From Gymnorhina tibicen (lineage: Eukaryota > Chordata > Aves > Passeriformes > Artamidae), in the NCBI GenBank assembly GCA_013399875.1, contig VXAZ01000560.1, forward strand, positions 1,797,390 to 1,861,389: DNA of 64,000 nt, read 5' to 3'. The position numbers were made by a program, and so were the translations under genes. Shown in pieces: positions 62,266-64,000 of this stretch; within the stretch, counting starts at the first letter, position 1, and every line of letters begins with the position of its first letter. The notes under the pieces were generated by a model that was not told the DNA's origin, searched no databases, and worked only from the letters and a program-made list of their open reading frames with translations.

Positions 62266-63955
62266 ACGGCTGCTGCCCACAGGCACAAACAAGCCTGGCA
62301 AAGATACACGGTGAGAACAAAACTGCAGGCAGGCCCCGGGGTTCAGTATTGGAGGGAAGAATGCCTAAAGCACATCGGGGACTCCGCTCCTTGCTGTGCG
62401 CTCGGGGCTGGCAGCGGAGAGCGGAGCAGGAGCGAAACCCAGCGTCTCGTAAAGCAGCATATGGATAGAGCACAAATGGATGGGGTTTTATGTCCTGTGC
62501 AATATTTTCATTGATATTTATTTTGATTTAATTTGGCTAATGTGCAGGGAGAAATGAAAGCCTGCCATACTCCTCAACATCTGATGAGGAGCTGCATACT
62601 TTTTAAAATTAGTATTCCCTCACAGGCATCGGTCTTTAAGGTCTGCCCGGCAACTGTGCTGGAAAATCATGAATTACGCCATGTAAATCACAGGATGACC
62701 CTTGGAGCAGCAGATTGTTGTTTTAATGTTGAATTTTTTCTGTTAGTATTACATTTTCTAGTCTTTCTGCTTCAGCCTTTTTGTCCATAACTTTAATTTT
62801 CCTTTAATGAAAGTGGAGTTTTCCACACTCTCACAACCACTTAAAAGAGAGGGTTTTAAAAAAAAAATTAATGAATTATCATGAAATTTGTTATAAAAGG
62901 GTGAAAGATGGCAATTGTCCTTATCCGTGCTTTGAGAGAGGAGAGGCTGAAGTGGAGCCAGGAGTGATGGTCACAAATTGTAGCGTGAGGTTGGAGACCA
63001 GGGTGCAAATCTCTGCCAAAGACTTCCAGGGCGAAGCTGGGCAAGTGACATGAATCTTCCTCTCTCGTAGCTGCCATCTGCAATACGGGACAAAAAGAGC
63101 CCATTTCCTCTGCAGGGATCTGTGTATAAATGCCTTAAAACTGGCAATGGGCGGCAGCCATGGCAGGGCCATGTGCAGGCTGGAGAGGGACGAAAAATAA
63201 CTCCCCAAAGAGGTTAGCAGCAAATAAATCCTCTGCCTTCCCGCCGAAGCAGCTCTCCCAGAGCTTCGTGGCTCTGAATTTTGAGGGAATAAATTTGTGA
63301 GAGGAGGTTAGGGTGGGTAAGGTGAGCAGGGGCCGGGGGGTACCCAAAGCATCACCCCAAACCCCCCTTTGCCGCACCAAGGCGTCCCCAGGGCTGCCTC
63401 CTGCTGCACCACCGGGATTTTAATGTCCCGCTTCCCTCGCCTGTTAATAAAGGAACAAAAAGCGCTTTTGCCTCCTCAAGGGTGTTGTGAGACAAAGTTG
63501 GTAAGTGCTGAAAAGAAACCCAAACCCGAGGAGAAAGCTGGCTTTGTTGCCTTCGGACACAGACCACTGCAGACCTTGCTCAAATTTTGCTGTAACATCT
63601 CTTGAATGAAAACGTGTTCTTCCAAAAAACCCATCAAACACGTCCTGGCTGGAAACGGCTGCCAGGGGACTGAAAGGAACCACAGATTACAGATCCTCGG
63701 GGCTCCTGAGGCAACAAAACATTTGTCCCGTGGATTTGAGCTGGATCCAGTGAATCCAAAAAGTGCACGGAGAGACTCTTTAACCCGTCCTGCAGGAAAA
63801 AAGGGGGGGAAAAAAAGGCTAAATAAACCAAAAAAAGCAAAACAAGAAATAGCAGCAAGAAAACCCCTTTATATTAAAATAATAGTAATAATATTGGGAC
63901 ATTGAACAGGAAAAAGAAAATTCAGGAGGTCAAAGGCTAAACCTTCACCTGAATC
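62266..63955. other. Unique sequence, no gene recognised
   Basis: Ordinary unique sequence with A-rich runs near 63802-63850. Confidence 0.35.
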
Positions 63956-64000
63956 AAGGACAGGACAGGACAGGACAGGAAAGGACAGGACAGGACAGGA
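63956..64000. repeat. (AGGAC)n microsatellite at the window edge
   Basis: Eight CAGGA units with one AAGGA variant, running to the last base, so the array continues outside the window. Confidence 0.97.

Noticed and set aside
1..64000. CRISPR arrays, operons, prophage, tRNA or rRNA genes
   Set aside because: The sequence is vertebrate; no regularly spaced repeats, no tRNA-like cloverleaf with A and B boxes and no rRNA segments were seen.

Overview
The window looks like an intron-rich stretch of a bird nuclear genome. Most recognisable repeats are CR1 LINE fragments: about eight younger avian-type copies and one or two much older ones. There are no Alu, B1 or L1-type sequences, base composition is ordinary for a vertebrate, and there is no sign of operons or of dense gene packing. 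The only protein-coding gene I can support is FREM1, an extracellular-matrix protein of the FRAS1/FREM complex, read on the + strand. In mammals FREM1 lies on 9p22, a segment that corresponds to the avian Z chromosome, so Z linkage is likely but is an inference.

Layout. 1-8012 is upstream intron sequence with two adjacent CR1 fragments (6140-6779) followed directly by a very CpG-rich block (6785-6925). An intact FREM1 exon lies at 8013-8157. A second FREM1 exon lies at 11148-11519, but it carries a 2-base frame disruption and an in-frame stop. A third exon at 21655-21903 is open. Splice phases of all three fit together once the missing 2 bases in the middle exon are allowed for. The introns contain CR1 copies at 12296, 13594, 17905 and 19245, two long A-runs around an ambiguous base (17412-17473), and AT-rich unique sequence that may be conserved noncoding DNA.

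From 21904 to 64000 I see no further FREM1 exon and no other gene. This part holds an old, badly decayed non-LTR retrotransposon on the - strand (28870-30200) interrupted by a GGAT microsatellite, CR1 fragments (33236, 38369), two MIR-like SINE relics (43290, 44870), an 18-base assembly gap flanked by a near-duplicate sequence (45391-45529), an ancient turtle-like CR1 copy (48280-48690), scattered CpG-rich patches (40939, 58815, 61978) and simple repeats, ending inside an AGGAC pentamer array.

The most interesting point is the FREM1 state: two open exons flank a clearly homologous but disabled exon that cannot be skipped without shifting the frame. No later exon is recognisable in the next 42 kb. 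This suggests loss or ongoing loss of FREM1 in this lineage, an alternative transcript structure, or assembly error, and can be tested directly.
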